Source of the DNA: Bacteroidales bacterium
Lineage (GTDB): Bacteria > Bacteroidota > Bacteroidia > Bacteroidales > Paludibacteraceae
Length of the DNA stretch: 6,521 nucleotides
Assembly (NCBI GenBank): GCA_900766775.1
Contig: CAAFXN010000164.1
Coordinates: 1 to 6,521 of the forward strand
Direction of reading: 5' to 3'
The position numbers and the translations under genes are program-made. Below, in pieces: positions 4,279-6,521 of the stretch (within the stretch, counting starts at the first letter, position 1; each line of letters begins with the position of its first letter). The notes beneath the pieces are model-generated. The model worked only from the letters and a program-made list of their open reading frames with translations. It searched no databases and was not told the DNA's origin.

Positions 4279-6521
4279 TTGACACTTTTTCTAATCATAT
4301 TATCCGTTATCATCGTTCTTGCAGCGGTATTAGCATATCTGTATCGGAAGCAGATAAAGGATTTATATGCAAAACAGCAAGCGAAGCGTGAGAAAGAACG
4401 TCAGGAACGAGAAACGGAGAAAGCACAATTAGAACAAGAGCGGTTACAACGTGAAGCGGAAGAACGCGAGCGTAAGCGCAGACAAAAAGAAGCCGCTGAT
4501 GCCATTCTTCAAGAGTTTCTCCAAAAGAATCCATATATCGCCATTTCCGATTGGGAGCAGGTCAAGAAGCAGATTTTAGAGACCTGCCCATTTTACGAAA
4601 TAGACGCGAACTTTGTTCCGCAGCATAATCGTGAGTTCCGCGAGCAACAGAAGACAGAGCACAAAGAGTATTTTGATACGCTTTTTACTTATCCGCTTGA
4701 CGACCAACAACGCGAAGCTATAGTAACGCTCGGCGAAAATGTGTTAGTGGTGGCAGCAGCCGGTAGTGGAAAGACGGCTACTATCGTTGCTAAAACGCAC
4801 TATTTGGTCAATAAGATGCACGTTGACCCGCGTAATATTTTGGTAGTGACATACACACGCAAAGCTGCGGAAGAACTCCAGACGCGCGTTGGTGTAGCAG
4901 GTGTTGAGTGCAGCACTTTCCATAAACACGCGATTGATACGATAGCGCGCATTGAGGGAGAGAAGCCAACCATTTGCGAGAACAATACCCTCAACACTAT
5001 TTTTGACGCGCTTATCCATAAGAACACTACCTTTGAATCGTCTTTCTTCCTTTTCCAAACAGTTCAGAAATCGCTTCTCCAATACGACTATGAATATAGC
5101 AGTTACAAAGAATACCTCAAAGCCCTTCTCGAATATGGCAAAATGGCGCCTTATCGCGATATGGACAATAAGTTGTGCTATGTCAAGAGCCGCCAAGAAA
5201 TGGAGTTAATGGTGATTCTTACCGAATTGGGTTTGAATGTCCGATATGAGGAGAAATATCCCCATCCCACATCTTCTACCAAGTTCCGCCAATACAAGCC
5301 TGACTTCTCTATTCATTACACTCAAGACGGACAAGAAAAAGTGCTGTATCTGGAGCATTTCGCCATTGATCAACATGGACGTGTTCCTGTTTGGTTTGGA
5401 GAGGGAAAGCAAGGTGGATGGGCAAGAGCCGACCGCGACTACAATGAAGGCATTCAATGGAAGAAACAACTGCATCAATTGAATGGTACAACAATGGTCT
5501 ATACCACCAGTGCTGATTTTCACCAAGGAATAATTTCTGCCCGTGCGCGGGTTGAACAATTGCTCCAACAACAAGGAATTCCTTACTCTCCGCTGACAAC
5601 GGAGCAGAAAGCTAAGAAATTGGCTGTTCCTCTCAACCGTTCCATTGAAAGTCTTGTGAAGTTGATAAGTGGTTTTATTGCACTTCTGAAAGCAAATGGT
5701 CGTACAATAACTGAACTCCAAAATTCTATTTCGGATAGGGATGTTAACAAGGAACGCAACACTTTCTTGCTTCGCCATTTAGTACAACCGCTTTATGATG
5801 GTTATGAGGCTGCACTAAAAGAACGTAAAGAATGTGATTTTACGGATTGCTTGCTTAAAGCGTCTGCACTACTGGAACAGAAACAGATATACAATTACGA
5901 CTACATTCTTGTGGATGAGTTTCAAGATATGTCTATGGATAAATACCGTTACTTATCTGCGCTTAGACGGAAGAATCCACGTACACGTATCTTCTGCGTG
6001 GGAGACGATTGGCAGTCTATCTATCGTTTCTCCGGTAGTGATATCAGCCTGTTCTCGCAGTTTGAGAAATTCAATGGACCGACAGAAGAAATCAAGATTG
6101 AAGCCACCCACCGTTTCGGAGAACCGCTTTTGCAACGTTCCTCTGATTTTGTACAACGAAACCCTGCCCAAAAGAAAAAGAAACTGCGTCCGGATAAAGA
6201 CCGAGTGACTTATCTGGCTTTTGCCGGATATGAAGACGAGAAAATTGAGCGTTCCATCATTGAGAAACAAGTTGCACGTCTTCCGCAAGATGCGCGTATC
6301 TATATTGTCTCACGCTATCGTTACGACATCGGCAGTGTGTTCCCGGAAGCGGCAAGTAAAACACGTGATGCGAATGGAGGCGCAATCGAATTGAATATTG
6401 CAGGTCGTCGGATACAAGCACTTACCGCCCATTCAAGCAAAGGTTTGGAAGCCGATTACGTGTTCCTCTTGAATTGTAACAGCGGCTATGATGATTATGG
6501 TTTCCCGTCACAAGTAGCCGA
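4279..6521 (+). CDS. Helicase IV-like (HelD/UvrD-type SF1) helicase with N-terminal membrane anchor; 3' end outside window
   Basis: The frame is open for 747 complete codons to the window edge. Residues 3-22 form a hydrophobic helix (LFLIILSVIIVLAAVLAYLY), followed by a Lys/Glu/Arg/Gln-rich coiled coil (about 24-73). The SF1 motifs then come in order: Q motif (LDDQQREAI, 140-148), Walker A AAAGSGKT (159-166, K165), TYTRKAAEEL (191-200), TFH (213-215), DEFQD (546-550), VGDDWQSIYRFSG (574-586), THRF (610-613), and AHSSKG (717-722) leading to DYGFPSQVA. These closely follow E. coli helicase IV. Motif VI lies beyond the edge. Between TFH and DEFQD a large insert carries KPDFSIHY (340-347) and YLEHFAID (357-364), a PD-(D/E)XK-like fold in which the usual E-x-K reads E-H-F. 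TTG 4279 is chosen because the first in-frame ATG (4816) would remove Walker A. It is probably membrane-tethered and co-translated with the DUF2075 protein. Confidence 0.85.
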   Translation, partial: MTLFLIILSVIIVLAAVLAYLYRKQIKDLYAKQQAKREKERQERETEKAQLEQERLQREAEERERKRRQKEAADAILQEFLQKNPYIAISDWEQVKKQILETCPFYEIDANFVPQHNREFREQQKTEHKEYFDTLFTYPLDDQQREAIVTLGENVLVVAAAGSGKTATIVAKTHYLVNKMHVDPRNILVVTYTRKAAEELQTRVGVAGVECSTFHKHAIDTIARIEGEKPTICENNTLNTIFDALIHKNTTFESSFFLFQTVQKSLLQYDYEYSSYKEYLKALLEYGKMAPYRDMDNKLCYVKSRQEMELMVILTELGLNVRYEEKYPHPTSSTKFRQYKPDFSIHYTQDGQEKVLYLEHFAIDQHGRVPVWFGEGKQGGWARADRDYNEGIQWKKQLHQLNGTTMVYTTSADFHQGIISARARVEQLLQQQGIPYSPLTTEQKAKKLAVPLNRSIESLVKLISGFIALLKANGRTITELQNSISDRDVNKERNTFLLRHLVQPLYDGYEAALKERKECDFTDCLLKASALLEQKQIYNYDYILVDEFQDMSMDKYRYLSALRRKNPRTRIFCVGDDWQSIYRFSGSDISLFSQFEKFNGPTEEIKIEATHRFGEPLLQRSSDFVQRNPAQKKKKLRPDKDRVTYLAFAGYEDEKIERSIIEKQVARLPQDARIYIVSRYRYDIGSVFPEAASKTRDANGGAIELNIAGRRIQALTAHSSKGLEADYVFLLNCNSGYDDYGFPSQVA

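Noticed and set aside
4744..5196. 150-codon minus-strand ORF inside the helicase gene
   Set aside because: It lies wholly within the helicase coding region, whose + strand frame shows SF1 motifs in order. It is a shadow ORF, as are the minus-strand ORFs at 5206-5778 and 5953-6288.
5834..6208. 124-codon + strand ORF
   Set aside because: It is an out-of-frame shadow of the helicase; the true frame here encodes DEFQD, GDDWQSIYRFSG and THRF.
1..6521. CRISPR array, tRNA, rRNA or insertion-sequence ends
   Set aside because: No regularly spaced direct repeats, no cloverleaf or rRNA sequence, and no transposase or paired terminal inverted repeats were seen by eye on either strand.

Overview
The window looks like chromosomal accessory DNA from a member of the Bacteroidota, most likely order Bacteroidales. 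Two upstream regions carry the Bacteroides-type promoter (a TTG near -33 and TAnnTTTG near -7), start codons mostly lack Shine-Dalgarno sequences, and the recognisable proteins (DUF1016/YhcG-type, DUF2075, helicase IV-like) resemble Bacteroidales versions that I know from memory. No database search was possible. All supported genes are on the + strand.

Layout. Positions 1-33 are probably the last codons of an upstream gene, followed by a terminator hairpin at 52-80. A GC-rich, foldable stretch (about 118-190) then leads to a long, almost perfect terminator hairpin at 208-257, so a small RNA may lie between the two terminators. A consensus promoter (401-431) and a hairpin that begins at the predicted transcription start (437-477) precede a 54-codon winged-helix ORF (496-660). 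That ORF looks like the C-terminal end of a much longer AlbA_2/RecG-like ATP-binding protein. Positions 661-912 are non-coding and rich in short inverted repeats and a degenerate 11-bp tandem repeat. A 136-aa protein of unknown function (913-1323) follows. A second, related promoter (1474-1510, with about 5 extra bases in its spacer) and a structured leader precede a DUF1016/YhcG nuclease pseudogene (1598-1974), which has lost its middle, including the catalytic core.

The main content is a two-gene unit from 2203 to the right edge. The first gene encodes a 691-aa DUF2075 protein: an N-terminal PD-(D/E)XK-like nuclease domain fused to a Schlafen-group-3-type helicase. Exactly one stop codon later, in the same reading frame, a second ORF begins at a TTG and runs off the end of the window (747 complete codons). 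It encodes a helicase IV (HelD/UvrD-like SF1) protein with an N-terminal membrane helix, a charged coiled coil and a nuclease-like insertion. A GAGGAG Shine-Dalgarno sequence sits 6 nt before the TTG, and no ATG occurs before the helicase core, so the TTG start is well supported. This ORF is easily missed because it has no ATG start and no stop inside the window.

The two large genes are probably co-translated and may act together on nucleic acid: one appears to be a soluble nuclease-helicase, the other a membrane-tethered SF1 helicase. A role in defence against foreign DNA is plausible, given the domain types and the decaying nuclease gene next door, but it is inference. Upstream, two truncated genes that each sit behind a similar promoter suggest a region undergoing repeated internal deletion.
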